A stretch of DNA of 17,214 nt from Ichthyophonus hoferi (GCA_002751075.1 NAOQ01000004.1:452432-469645); one strand, 5' to 3'. Numbered from the stretch's first letter, positions 12,201 to 16,886 are shown. A program made the numbers and translations. The notes: generated by a model not told the origin, from the sequence alone.

Positions 12201-14839
12201 TAGTTCTGGTTATAGTTTTATATATATGGTGATATTGAAAACAATGTTCCAATGAGTAAGGTGAGTTATAATTTTACTTTCATATGGTACTAATTTATCT
12301 ACCAGTCAAATAATCTATATATTAATTTATTAATAGTTATGTTATTATAGTATGGTGTGCTTTACTGCACTCTCCTTCAACATTAGCGAGAATTTCCCGT
12401 ATTGTCAAATTCAAATTACTCCTTATAGAAGCATATGTTAAAACTTAAAATGGTGATATGGTTGGATAACAGTATATTTCTAAGACTACTACATTTCTAT
12501 AGTTATGTGTGGTAGATATAGCGGATATGTGAGGCGGGTTAGGTGTAGTCGTATATAATATCCTTTTGTATATCATGGCCCTCTGCCTTTGCTTTTTACC
12601 CATACCTATAGGTTTAATGCTAGCCAATCACTGCCTTGTCTATGCCTATAATTTTCTTTTTAAGTAATAGGCCTACCACGTAGTATGTTTCTATTAGTAA
12701 CTATGCATCCATGTAATTAGATATACTATTGCTACGTACTGTGTACTATGCATAGTATCACATATATTTATTTATGCCTACCTGCCAACCTACCTACCTA
12801 CCTATCTACCTACCTACCTACCTACCTACCTACCTACCTACCTACCTACCTACCTACCTACCTACCTACCTATCTGCCTGCAGAAAGACAGACCCGCCCC
12901 TACTATCGAGCACCCCCTCATCCAAGCTATGGCCAAAGATGGCCGTTCCTTTAAACCTGATACCTTTATGAATGCTGTGCGCATTCTACGTCGCTTAGGG
13001 ATAAAGGAAGAGGTGTGTCTGTAACTGCAATCATAAATATACTTATAACTATAACTATAACCTGTTAGCTGTGCTGTATCGCAAGTCTTTATGTAGTATC
13101 ACTAATCCATATATAGTATCATTAATCTATATTGCATTTGAACTTTATTACCTTGTTGGTCTTTTTAAACTATATTTTTTGTGTTTATTGCTGGTTAATG
13201 TATGAGAGAGTAATATATATATATATATATACCATTTTAAAGACATGTGTGGATAGATTAGTTAAAATGAGACATGAGAGAGGTATTATGTTATAGGCTA
13301 TATGTTATTTGTTAATTATTATGTGACATTTGATATGATCTATATAATACGATCTGTAATATACACCATACACACTATAGAAGATATTGTATATGTTCTA
13401 TGTTTGCTCAGCTATAGGGAAGGGCTGATTAGTGGCGTACATACAAATATATATCTTTAACCCAATCACAACACGTATACATGATGTCACATACACAGGA
13501 AAGAATTAAACAGTTTGAAACTATGATCAAGTTAGTGCAGCAGTGTATATCCCAAGGAGAGGAGGCGGAGGAGGAACTGGGGGAGATCCCAGATGAATTC
13601 CTCGGTAGGCTATTGGTTGATTCTCTCCTATCAGCACGGTTGATATTATTGTTACTGTTAGTGATAGTGGTGGTGTTATTATTATTATTATAGTTATGAT
13701 TATTACTACTATTATTGTAGCTATTATTGTTGTTGTCATTGCTATTATTACTATTGTTCTATGTTTATATCTGTTTTTCTTTTTGCTCTACAAGTCTCTC
13801 ACTTTACTTTACCCCTATGCCTATATCTGCTGTTAATCAAGTTAACAGTTCCATTTATAATCACTTTGTGATGCGCAATCTCTATAGTAATTAATTAATC
13901 ATGAATTAACCAATATACACGGAGATCAATCAGCGAAATACTATAGATGAATTAACCCGATTGGCTTCTAGTGTGTGTGTAAATATACACCAAATACTAA
14001 TGGTGTGTCTATACATGGCTCATGGTTAATGACTAACGTCTACCCTATTATGTTCATTCTAGATCCCCTAATGTGGACACTAATGACAGATCCAGTGATC
14101 TTATCCACGTCCAATCAAATCGTCGATCGCAAAACTATTGAAACTCAACTTCTTACTGAGGAATTCGATCCGTTTAATAGGGCTAAACTAACTGTTGATA
14201 TGCTTGTCCCTGGTATATTAAGTTTTAATTGTGTTTTATACTTCTATAGTTTCCACTATCTTGTTCTCTCTCCCTCTCTTTATTATCACTTTCTTTTTTT
14301 CTTTATCTCTTTCGTTTTCTCCCTCTCGGAGATGATATGTTATATCATATTATATTATATATTATCCTATCGTATTACATCCCTTAACGCTTCGGTCTGT
14401 TATCTATTTTTCTTTCTTCTTTTGCTCATTCTTTCTTTCTCCCCTGGTAGTTACATCAATATTGAGGTATTAATTTTGCGTTGTTTATTTCATATTATAC
14501 CTCTGTGATGATACTAAAATCAATCTAACCTGGACCTACAATAAGATACAATATAAGCCTGAGTATAGTGTCTCATAGATTGTAATATCACAGCAACCCA
14601 CCCAAATGTTCTTAGTCTAATTCTTAAAACCTGTGCATATATACTTTCAAAAGTATTTAAGATAATGAACAAAAACACGATGCTATATAATTAACAATTA
14701 CGATTGGCATCTATGATTCGATACTATTAATGACCAATTATTGCCTGTTATTACAGCTGTGGAGTTGAAGGCAAAGATAGATACATGGTTGACGGAACGC
14801 AAGGCTCAGATCTTATCACAAAAGCTAAAGGAATTGTGA
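145..14839 (+). CDS. UBE4B: UBE4B/Ufd2-type ubiquitin chain elongation factor E4 with C-terminal U-box; 26 exons, 5' end outside the window
   Basis: The family extends short ubiquitin chains on substrates, acting as an E4/E3 with an E2 bound at the U-box, and works with the Cdc48/p97 segregase in protein quality control in cytosol and nucleus (known of the family). Seen here: 26 exons joining to 950 codons plus TGA, all introns GT-AG, all phases compatible. Residues ~1-830 are the helical Ufd2 core, with [16 protein letters not shown] (~386-401), [19 protein letters not shown] (~558-576), [10 protein letters not shown] (~615-624), [10 protein letters not shown] (~662-671) and LTDIYLHL (~786-793). 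An acidic linker with EEAEEELGE precedes [23 protein letters not shown] and DPFNR of the U-box. Yeast Ufd2 is about 960 residues and human UBE4B about 1300, so most of the core is present and a variable N-terminal part is missing. VENPDKYNF and LTDIYL favour UBE4B over UBE4A. No in-frame breaks were found, so it looks functional. Confidence 0.96.
276..420. repeat. Interrupted trinucleotide tract (TTA/GTA) in intron 1
   Basis: TTATTA, GTAGTA and ATTATT blocks broken by short unique pieces. It fills the first half of the 470-base intron 1; the rest is AT-rich, with TATAG/TACTA-like degenerate repeats at about 565-655. Confidence 0.85.
679..839 (+). CDS. UBE4B: UBE4B exon 2 (residues 22-75)
   Basis: Acceptor ATGCAG, donor GTATGT. 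The phase joins exon 1 (g+AC gives Asp). It encodes an N-terminal core helix set with [12 protein letters not shown] and [12 protein letters not shown], the pattern that opens the Ufd2 core. Ends in phase 0. Confidence 0.9.
1196..1532. repeat. CTATT pentanucleotide array in intron 2
   Basis: About 65 units of TTCTA, TCCTA and TCTTA variants. The sense strand carries only C, T and A, so it works as a giant pyrimidine-rich approach to the exon 3 acceptor. A 158-codon frame over it is an artefact of period 5. Confidence 0.95.
1642..1739 (+). CDS. UBE4B: UBE4B exon 3 (residues 76-107)
   Basis: Acceptor AATCAG directly after a long CTATT array, donor GTAAGC. It encodes [19 protein letters not shown], matching the core helix before the Ufd2 'LQ-P-F' turn. 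Ends in phase 2. Confidence 0.9.
1917..2100. repeat. Degenerate ATATCAT/TATAACA repeats in intron 3
   Basis: Irregular CATATCATATTATA and CACTCTCxxAT blocks with roughly 60-base internal similarity (ATTATAACACTCT recurs at about 1980 and 2091). No coding signal seen. Confidence 0.6.
2190..2322 (+). CDS. UBE4B: UBE4B exon 4 (residues 108-152)
   Basis: Strong pyrimidine tract and acceptor TTGCCCAG, donor GTTAGT. It encodes [15 protein letters not shown] and [13 protein letters not shown]. Phase 2 in, phase 0 out. Confidence 0.92.
2678..2758 (+). CDS. UBE4B: UBE4B exon 5 (residues 153-179)
   Basis: Acceptor GACACAG with little pyrimidine, donor GTCTGT (weak). It encodes [16 protein letters not shown]..., equivalent to the 'F-P-L' helix of the Ufd2 core. 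Symmetric phase 0-0. A minus-strand open frame overlaps it but is mostly repeat translation. Confidence 0.85.
2933..3063. repeat. TATAG pentanucleotide array in intron 5
   Basis: GTATA/GCATA units, the reverse complement of the TACTA type. The minus-strand frame running through it (2644-3024) is repeat translation at its start and antisense intron beyond. Confidence 0.92.
3169..3210 (+). CDS. UBE4B: UBE4B exon 6, 42-base small exon (residues 180-193)
   Basis: Acceptor CATATCAG, canonical donor GTAAGT. It encodes [14 protein letters not shown], which corresponds to the 'AL-EL' helix following exon 5 in UBE4B. Too short for an ORF scan; supported by splice sites, phase 0-0 and family pattern. 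Confidence 0.82.
3218..3258. repeat. CT-rich tract just inside intron 6
   Basis: CTCTCT/CCCTCT run starting two bases after the GTAAGT donor region. It is a pyrimidine tract at the 5' rather than the 3' end of an intron. Confidence 0.85.
3454..3480. repeat. AAT trinucleotide run before exon 7
   Basis: Short (ATA)n with two ACA/AAC interruptions ending five bases before the acceptor, so this acceptor has no pyrimidine tract. Confidence 0.85.
3486..3593 (+). CDS. UBE4B: UBE4B exon 7 (residues 194-229)
   Basis: Acceptor ACCACAG, donor GTAGGT. It encodes VIRIPNWLP and [14 protein letters not shown], matching the family's 'NW-P ... LGPFL--S-F' segment. Phase 0-0. Confidence 0.92.
3682..3793. repeat. 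Degenerate CATAC/TACTA array before exon 8
   Basis: CATACATACTAT and ATACTACCATAC variants on the sense strand leading to the exon 8 acceptor. Confidence 0.8.
3814..3915 (+). CDS. UBE4B: UBE4B exon 8 (residues 230-263)
   Basis: Acceptor CCTCGTAG, donor GTATGT. It encodes [20 protein letters not shown] and a following helix, equivalent to the family's 'V---YF-----' helix. Using the AG 11 bases upstream would put a stop in frame, so this start is chosen. Phase 0-0. Confidence 0.9.
4366..4608 (-). other. Antisense open frame inside intron 8, possible gene fragment
   Basis: About 80 codons are open on the minus strand. The upstream half has protein-like, low-repeat composition ([38 protein letters not shown]); the tail becomes IYIYIY over an (AT)n run. 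There is no ATG at the open end. I do not recognise a family. It could be a fragment of an inserted element, an exon of a nested gene, or chance. Confidence 0.3.
4404..4426. repeat. (AT)n microsatellite in intron 8
   Basis: About 11 uninterrupted AT units. Confidence 0.9.
4892..5008 (+). CDS. UBE4B: UBE4B exon 9 (residues 264-302)
   Basis: Pyrimidine-rich approach with a C-run at 4864-4870, acceptor ATGAACAG, donor GTGAAT. It encodes [20 protein letters not shown] then a basic NKKRPQQHR, the family's 'R---L-Y----N-N-KR-Q' segment. Phase 0-0. Confidence 0.93.
5046..5163. repeat. TTGTA pentanucleotide array after the exon 9 donor
   Basis: GTATT, GTGTT and ATGTT variants on the sense strand starting about 40 bases after the donor. 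Confidence 0.9.
5308..5406 (+). CDS. UBE4B: UBE4B exon 10 (residues 303-335)
   Basis: Acceptor CATGTAG, donor GTATGT. It encodes [20 protein letters not shown], the highly conserved 'S-DGF-LN----L--L--P' of the core. Phase 0-0. Confidence 0.95.
5412..5598. repeat. CT-rich low-complexity tract after the exon 10 donor
   Basis: CTCTCTCT then loose CT/TTC-rich sequence. All three forward frames stay open here (Ser/Leu/Phe-rich) because a pyrimidine-rich strand contains few stops; not coding. Confidence 0.85.
5599..6057 (+). other. AT-rich unique remainder of intron 10
   Basis: About 460 bases of AT-rich sequence with several TATTTTAA/TTAAAATA motifs and a 22-bp palindrome at 5804-5825. No coding signal seen. 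It may hold a degenerate small element. Confidence 0.5.
5804..5825. repeat. Perfect 22-bp palindrome
   Basis: AGTATTTTAAT followed by its exact reverse complement ATTAAAATACT with no spacer. Related TTAAAATA strings recur near 5632-5652 and 5741-5752. Confidence 0.8.
6058..6181 (+). CDS. UBE4B: UBE4B exon 11 (residues 336-376)
   Basis: Acceptor GCGTTCAG, donor GTATAG. It encodes [18 protein letters not shown] then ETRMSAT, matching 'YI---RI-----ETR--AT'. The downstream AG at 6063-6064 puts a stop in frame; an upstream AG at 6047-6048 would add three residues (GVQ) and cannot be excluded. The donor lies inside the first unit of a GGTATAG tandem array. Ends in phase 1. Confidence 0.85.
6181..6213. 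repeat. GGTATAG heptamer array containing the exon 11 donor
   Basis: About four units of GGTATAG with one extended unit. The used donor GTATAG is the first unit, so three near-identical cryptic donors follow at 7-9 base spacing. Confidence 0.85.
6421..6570. repeat. CCTAT pentanucleotide array before exon 12
   Basis: CCTAT, CCTAC and TCTAT variants; a C-bearing pyrimidine array ending about 26 bases before the exon 12 acceptor. Confidence 0.93.
6597..6706 (+). CDS. UBE4B: UBE4B exon 12 (residues 377-413)
   Basis: Acceptor CAACCCTTAG after a CCTAT array, donor GTAACC. It encodes [19 protein letters not shown], the signature 'F-TE-FFLTL-A-H' of Ufd2 proteins. Phase 1 in, 0 out. Confidence 0.97.
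6796..6838. repeat. ATT trinucleotide run in intron 12
   Basis: TTATTATTACTATTG then uninterrupted (TTA)n. Confidence 0.85.
7164..7273. repeat. 22-bp minisatellite, five copies
   Basis: Five exact-length units of 22 bases, consensus TATATTATAATTACTACACTAA, differing by single bases (ACGCCAA in copy 2, TACATT in copy 5). It merges into a TACTA/CTAC tract. Confidence 0.93.
7274..7372. repeat. TACTAC/ACCTACCTACC tract before exon 13
   Basis: Irregular ACTAC, TATAC and CTAC units rich in TACTA on the sense strand, ending about 50 bases before the exon 13 acceptor. Confidence 0.85.
7423..7533 (+). CDS. UBE4B: UBE4B exon 13 (residues 414-450)
   Basis: Acceptor TATGATAG, donor GTGTGT. It encodes a charged helical stretch starting [14 protein letters not shown], the family's linker after the 'L-R-L--L-R' turn. 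Phase 0-0. Confidence 0.9.
7561..7630. repeat. Decamer array of seven units in intron 13
   Basis: Seven consecutive 10-base units of the form NGTATGTTAT (first unit GCTATGTTAT). Six units carry GTATGT, identical to a donor used at exons 2, 8, 10, 15, 17 and 20. The array starts 27 bases after the exon 13 donor. Confidence 0.95.
7961..8100 (+). CDS. UBE4B: UBE4B exon 14 (residues 451-496)
   Basis: Acceptor TCATTTACAG, donor GTGTGT. It encodes [20 protein letters not shown] and [11 protein letters not shown]. The donor at 8101 is set by the phase of exon 15, with GG+C giving Gly. Ends in phase 2. Confidence 0.93.
8141..8240. repeat. TTGTA array in intron 14
   Basis: GTATT, GTGTT and ATGTT units starting 40 bases after the donor, almost the same design as intron 9. 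It fills half of this 216-base intron. Confidence 0.9.
8317..8406 (+). CDS. UBE4B: UBE4B exon 15 (residues 497-526)
   Basis: Acceptor CCGTCTAG, donor GTATGT. It encodes [20 protein letters not shown], matching the conserved 'LPE--VEDI--FL-F' helix. Phase 2 in, phase 2 out. Confidence 0.95.
8498..8662. repeat. GTATAGT heptamer array in intron 15
   Basis: About 22 units of GTATAGT with ATATAGT and GTGTAGT variants. The minus-strand frame over it translates to a [10 protein letters not shown] repeat and is not a gene. Confidence 0.93.
8751..8868 (+). CDS. UBE4B: UBE4B exon 16 (residues 527-566)
   Basis: Strong pyrimidine tract (8711-8738), acceptor CATTCAG, donor GTGGGT. It encodes [20 protein letters not shown] and RANFVE, one of the best conserved Ufd2 core blocks ('F--S--Y--NPYLRAKLVE'). 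Phase 2 in, phase 0 out. Confidence 0.97.
9107..9178. repeat. 13-bp inverted repeat plus direct repeat in intron 16
   Basis: GCTTAGTGTATAT at 9107-9119 is the exact inverse of 9148-9160 with a 28-base loop. CTAAGCACxxTTCTATAT also occurs twice as a direct repeat (about 9126 and 9155). The second copy ends in TTTATAG near the exon 17 region. Confidence 0.75.
9239..9356 (+). CDS. UBE4B: UBE4B exon 17 (residues 567-605)
   Basis: Acceptor CTCTGTCAG, donor GTATGT. It encodes [10 protein letters not shown] and [11 protein letters not shown], continuing 'VLF---P'. The open frame extends 54 bases upstream with an ATG at 9185, but that part is intron: VE followed by VMYMMTPAV matches the family without a gap. 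Ends in phase 1. Confidence 0.95.
9357..10027 (+). other. Intron 17 contents
   Basis: About 670 bases with TATTA/ATTAC low-complexity sequence at 9428-9545 and a degenerate TACTA/TACTG array at about 9628-9725. The rest is AT-rich. No further exon was recognised; exons 17 and 18 join in phase. Confidence 0.75.
10028..10154 (+). CDS. UBE4B: UBE4B exon 18 (residues 606-647)
   Basis: Acceptor CTCCTGTAG, donor GTGAGT followed at once by a G-quadruplex motif. It encodes [20 protein letters not shown], the near-invariant 'TG---QFYDKFN-RY-I' block of E4 proteins. Phase 1 in, phase 2 out. Confidence 0.97.
10162..10179 (+). other. G-quadruplex motif beside the exon 18 donor
   Basis: GGGTGGGTTGGGGTGGGG: four G-runs of at least three with loops of 1, 2 and 1 bases, on the transcribed-sense strand, seven bases after the donor GT. 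This fits the strict G3+N1-7 pattern for a stable parallel quadruplex. Confidence 0.85.
10180..10763 (+). other. Interior of intron 18
   Basis: AT-rich sequence with an (AT)n run at 10352-10372 and no coding signal. Bounded by G-rich sequence at both ends. Confidence 0.7.
10787..10931 (+). CDS. UBE4B: UBE4B exon 19 (residues 648-696)
   Basis: Acceptor GCGGCCAG without a pyrimidine tract (G-rich instead), donor GTAAAA (weak). It encodes [20 protein letters not shown] then EEWNKLSP, the family's 'F-N-L-ND-T-LLDE-L'. Phases 2 and 0 fit both neighbours, so the odd acceptor is well supported by the protein. Confidence 0.94.
11118..11225 (+). CDS. UBE4B: UBE4B exon 20 (residues 697-732)
   Basis: Acceptor ATTACCACAG, donor GTATGT. 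A Gln/Glu/Lys-rich start ([12 protein letters not shown]) leads to [15 protein letters not shown], the conserved 'A--T--M---LT' helix. Phase 0-0. Confidence 0.95.
11396..11500 (+). CDS. UBE4B: UBE4B exon 21 (residues 733-767)
   Basis: Acceptor AATATACAG, donor GTACCA (weak). It encodes [20 protein letters not shown] and GPKCQTLK, diagnostic Ufd2 motifs ('PFL-PE---RLA-MLN--L--L-GPK---LKV'). Phase 0-0. Confidence 0.97.
11501..12025 (+). other. Intron 21 contents with compound microsatellite
   Basis: AATAAT/GATGAT then (GTA)n at about 11585-11650, and (AT)n(GT)n at 11667-11694. The remainder is AT-rich unique sequence. A 68-base open stretch runs into exon 22 from an ATG at 11933; it is intron, because VENPDKY must follow GPKCQTLK directly. 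Confidence 0.75.
12026..12109 (+). CDS. UBE4B: UBE4B exon 22 (residues 768-795)
   Basis: Acceptor CATATTACAG, donor GTAAGT. It encodes [20 protein letters not shown] followed by IYLHL. The VENP-KY-F-PK-LL--LTDIYL string is the clearest UBE4B-versus-UBE4A discriminator in the window. Phase 0-0. Confidence 0.97.
12110..12776 (+). other. Intron 22, 5' and middle part
   Basis: TAGTTATAG/TCATAG low-complexity sequence at about 12140-12200, then AT-rich unique sequence. No exon signal. Minus-strand frame 12445-12627 has no family resemblance that I can see. Confidence 0.65.
12777..12872. repeat. (CCTA)n tetranucleotide microsatellite before exon 23
   Basis: About 23 CCTA units with a few CTGC, CAAC and TATC variants, ending 11 bases before the exon 23 acceptor. 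It is the only pyrimidine-rich stretch at this splice site. Pro-Thr-Tyr-Leu frames over it are artefacts. Confidence 0.96.
12884..13012 (+). CDS. UBE4B: UBE4B exon 23 (residues 796-838)
   Basis: Acceptor CTGCCTGCAG lies 11 bases after a (CCTA)n microsatellite that supplies its pyrimidine tract; donor GTGTGT. It encodes [17 protein letters not shown] and a basic helix [12 protein letters not shown], equivalent to 'F--AIA-D-RSY---LF'. It is slightly longer than the human counterpart, with an extra RPAPTIEHP at its start. Phase 0-0. Confidence 0.95.
13013..13498 (+). other. Intron 23 contents
   Basis: AT-rich sequence with TATAACTATAAC and ATATAGTATCA short repeats near 13035-13130 and an (AT)n run at about 13213-13230. 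No coding signal. Confidence 0.65.
13499..13604 (+). CDS. UBE4B: UBE4B exon 24, acidic linker into the U-box (residues 839-873)
   Basis: Acceptor CATACACAG, donor GTAGGC. It encodes a helix ([15 protein letters not shown]) then [15 protein letters not shown], the acidic stretch immediately before every Ufd2 U-box. Ends in phase 1; g+AT makes the Asp of the next exon's DPLM. Confidence 0.97.
13640..13760. repeat. TTA/TTG/GTT trinucleotide tract in intron 24
   Basis: GTTATTATTATT, ACTACTATTATTG and TTGTTGTTG blocks beginning soon after the exon 24 donor. Confidence 0.85.
14063..14212 (+). CDS. UBE4B: UBE4B exon 25, U-box body (residues 874-923)
   Basis: Acceptor TTCATTCTAG, donor GTATAT. It encodes [23 protein letters not shown] and [17 protein letters not shown]-box is a RING-like E2-binding fold held by salt bridges rather than zinc, so the absence of Cys/His ligands is expected. 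The DPV, DR and DPFNR landmarks are intact, suggesting active E2 recruitment. The first acidic position of the usual DPLMDTLM is Trp here. Confidence 0.98.
14226..14440 (+). repeat. Pyrimidine-rich low-complexity part of intron 25
   Basis: TCTCTCTCCCTCTC and TTTCTTTTTTTC sequence after the U-box exon donor. It keeps the exon 25 frame open to 14508, but that extension is Phe/Ser/Leu-rich intron: the family continues with ELK--I--W, found at 14757. Confidence 0.8.
14757..14839 (+). CDS. UBE4B: UBE4B exon 26, terminal exon with stop (residues 924-950)
   Basis: Acceptor GTTATTACAG. It encodes [20 protein letters not shown] and ends QKLKEL-TGA. This is the final U-box helix ('ELK--I--W---') plus a short basic/amphipathic tail. 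Phase 1 joins exon 25. Confidence 0.97.
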
Positions 14840-15221
14840 ATGTGTGGAGGGAGTAGCTAAGTCCTAGGGTGAATTGCAATAAAGATCACACTGGTAGAGG
14901 AATGCATGCATCACATCAATCATTATTTGTTAAAGTAATAACGTTATTAGAAATAAAACTAATATCTGTTGAACTAAATTTTATTTGACGTGTGATGTTC
15001 CCCTCTATGACTAGTTGATCTAGATTGTTATTACTAGGTAAGGGATAAGCTAAAGCTTTTGCGGGCTCTACTTACAGTCTACAAAATTGTTCTGGGCTCG
15101 GAAATGCTTTAAGCCTCTTACTATATAACTTGCAATTTGTAATAACTAGAGCCTAAATCTATACAATTCTAAATGAAAGCTAAATAGTTATTCTCTATTG
15201 GCTCAGCAACACCAGACCTGA
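14840..15221. other. UBE4B 3' UTR and intergenic sequence
   Basis: Holds the poly(A) signal(s) of UBE4B. TTTATT on the + strand at 14980-14985 is an AATAAA for a convergent minus-strand transcript. No coding signal on the + strand. Confidence 0.6.
14878..14883 (+). promoter_or_regulatory. Poly(A) signal AATAAA of UBE4B
   Basis: AATAAA begins 39 bases after the TGA, implying a 3' UTR of roughly 55-70 bases. A second AATAAA at 14952-14957 is a possible alternative. Confidence 0.7.
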
Positions 15222-15316
15222 CTAATTGGCCTTTTGGTAAAATATGCGGTTGATGTATCTGTACCGCTTGAAAATCAAAAAACACAATATTAATAAAATT
15301 ATAACGTAAATATATC
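15222..15316 (-). CDS. Alternative or additional terminal exon with membrane helix, minus strand
   Basis: Acceptor TTATTTCCAG is followed in one frame by YIYVIILLILCFLIFKRYRY and a stop at 15222: a hydrophobic helix with a basic stop-transfer end. A different frame is open for 83 codons (15169-15420). Either could be a 3' exon, an isoform, or noise; the two membrane segments in this region may be alternatives. Confidence 0.2.
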
Positions 15317-15741
15317 CTGGAAATAATTTGGCAAATATGAATCAAATTTTGACGTGACTGAAACAGTGGCTTTATTATTGTCGGTATATTTATTCTATGT
15401 GCATATTCTTGAGAAACCAATAGGCTAATGTGGAGCTTTATTTGATTTCCGTATAAAAACTATTATACAGACTGGTTGGCTTAGCAATGCTTTTAGGTTT
15501 AAGTTACGGACCAATAAGAGGAATGATTGCCAACAATTTCTCATTAGACGAATTAAGTAAAAAAACAAATTACTCTACATCAGATAAACAAAGGTCATAA
15601 TAATAAAGGATAATCTATCTAAATGCAGTGAAATATTGGGTTCTATTACATTGCTAATAGCGTATGTACTCTGTAAACATGTTTTTATACATCGTTAGTA
15701 ATTTTTGATAGGAAAGTAAGTGATCATTTCCTGAAGTACTC

Positions 15742-15986
15742 CTAGTGTAGTTCCCTTGTCCAATAAATTTTAGTCAAAAAGAGTAAGCCTGTCAATAACA
15801 TAGAAATAACAGCTGTTATAAAGTAGAAAGCTTCTTCTGTTTGATTGTCTTTAATCTCCTCGGGTTTTGAACTCCAGATCATGTATTTAGTTAGAGCCAA
15901 TCGAGCATATGTTTGTTTTCCTCTAGAATGGTATTGATGTATCCTCAGATAAGAGGCCACGAGAGTATGCTTCAGAGGAAGATGAA
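15742..15986 (-). CDS. Possible terminal exon with a membrane helix, minus-strand gene
   Basis: The frame is open on the minus strand from 16047 to a TAG at 15742 (101 codons); an acceptor CCCATAG would start the exon at 15986. It encodes HLPLKHTLVASYLRIHQYHS, an NQT glycosylation-type site, then AFYFITAVISMLLTGLLFL and KIYWTRELH. This is one clear transmembrane helix and a short tail, as in a type I membrane protein. The join to the fourth exon is unresolved because the best donor there leaves phase 0, while this acceptor needs phase 1. A minus-strand AATAAA lies at 15442-15437. Family not recognised. Confidence 0.45.
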
Positions 15987-16011
15987 CTATGGGGTTTCCC
16001 CAGAAACAATC

Positions 16012-16037
16012 AATATATATATATATGTATGTGTGTG
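16012..16037. repeat. (AT)n(GT)n microsatellite
   Basis: ATATATAT then GTATGTGTGTG. It is the only clear microsatellite in the last 2.2 kb. Confidence 0.85.
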
Positions 16038-16144
16038 GTTTTACAGATCACAGACATGGTGCCAACTTTAATGTTCCTACATTGTCCCTTTCAATAATTT
16101 GGGAAATCAAATATTATTGTTTAAGAAAGAGTCAATTATGTTAC

Positions 16145-16355
16145 TAAAACGCAATGACTAAATTTAGGTTCTGCTTTTCCTGTTGAATGACTAATAAAAT
16201 AGTATTTTGTTATTGTGGTGAGTGTAAAACGAATAACCTTGTAACGATATATATTATCGCACCAAATAGATGGGTCAAAAAAAACTGAGTTGCAAACTTC
16301 CAAATTTAATAATGAGTCGAGTGGCAAGCCTGACTCTAAGTAATAATTATATATT
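16145..16355 (-). CDS. Possible fourth exon of the minus-strand gene
   Basis: Acceptor ATACTAAG, donor GTAACA. The frame encodes YLESGLPLDSLLNLEVCNSV and DPSIWCDNIYRYK; two cysteines 15 residues apart suggest a secreted or luminal domain (inference). An earlier donor-like GTT near 16220 would shorten it. Joining to the third exon makes an Arg codon across the junction. Confidence 0.4.
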
Positions 16356-16553
16356 CTTAGTATGCCATCTATTTAATTATTGATCAAAACAAAATCGTTA
16401 AAAGGTTCTTTCTTATGTAGGTGACTTAACGCTAGTTATAAATTTTCTTGTAATAATCTCTTATTAAGTGCAAAGAATGGCTATTAAATCACCTATTAAT
16501 TTATATTCTTTGTCAAGAAGGGCGGTAATTTGCAATTAGATTCCTTTTCCTAC

Positions 16554-16638
16554 CTGGCCTCCAAAGAATAATCAAGTATATTGTGAAAATGTGGAGGTGA
16601 ATATATCACAGTAGCCTCAATCCAATGAAGGTCATTAA
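16554..16638 (-). CDS. Possible third exon of the minus-strand gene
   Basis: Acceptor AATCAAG, donor GTAGGA. It encodes NDLHWIEATVIYSPPHFHNI and LDYSLEA, the most protein-like segment of this region. The phase (2 leading bases, 2 trailing) joins the second and fourth candidates. The acceptor lacks a strong pyrimidine tract. Confidence 0.45.
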
Positions 16639-16811
16639 CTTGATTGCTTATAACATAAATTTAAACAGTTAAATTTTTGGTTACAATTTTTTTTAAAAAT
16701 ATTGCAATATATTTACTGTCATTTGACATTTCTTTTTCATAGTTTAAATAATATCTTGTATTCTAACAATGGATAGACTACACGCTATAAGCAATTAAGG
16801 TGTGCACATAC

Positions 16812-16886
16812 GAGTGTTTTTTAAAACTATATCAGTTGCAGAGCCTTTGTTAAAATGAATAGAACTTGGCAATTGCACCTCAGATA
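16812..16886 (-). CDS. Possible second exon of the minus-strand gene
   Basis: Acceptor GATGCGTTAG, donor GTATGT, the same donor hexamer used six times in the neighbouring UBE4B gene. It encodes SEVQLPSSIHFNKGSATDIV, which reads like a folded domain rather than AT-rich noise. Phase 1 in and out, compatible with both neighbours. Confidence 0.4.

Noticed and set aside
12748-12971. Two overlapping Pro-Thr-Tyr-Leu repeat frames
   Set aside because: (CCTA)n microsatellite; exon 23 starts only at 12884, in a third frame.
13527-13739. Minus-strand Thr/Ile-rich frame
   Set aside because: Antisense of exon 24 and a TTA/TTG trinucleotide tract.
1-14062. CRISPR-like or satellite interpretation of the regular arrays
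   Set aside because: Units are 5-22 bases and tandem, without unique spacers, in a eukaryotic intron context.
14213-14508. Read-through extension of the U-box exon
   Set aside because: Hydrophobic low-complexity intron translation; the conserved C-terminal helix is in exon 26.
15489-15600. Plus-strand 37-codon frame MLLGLSYGPIRGM...
   Set aside because: Short, no splice or promoter support, and opposite to the more convincing minus-strand signals.
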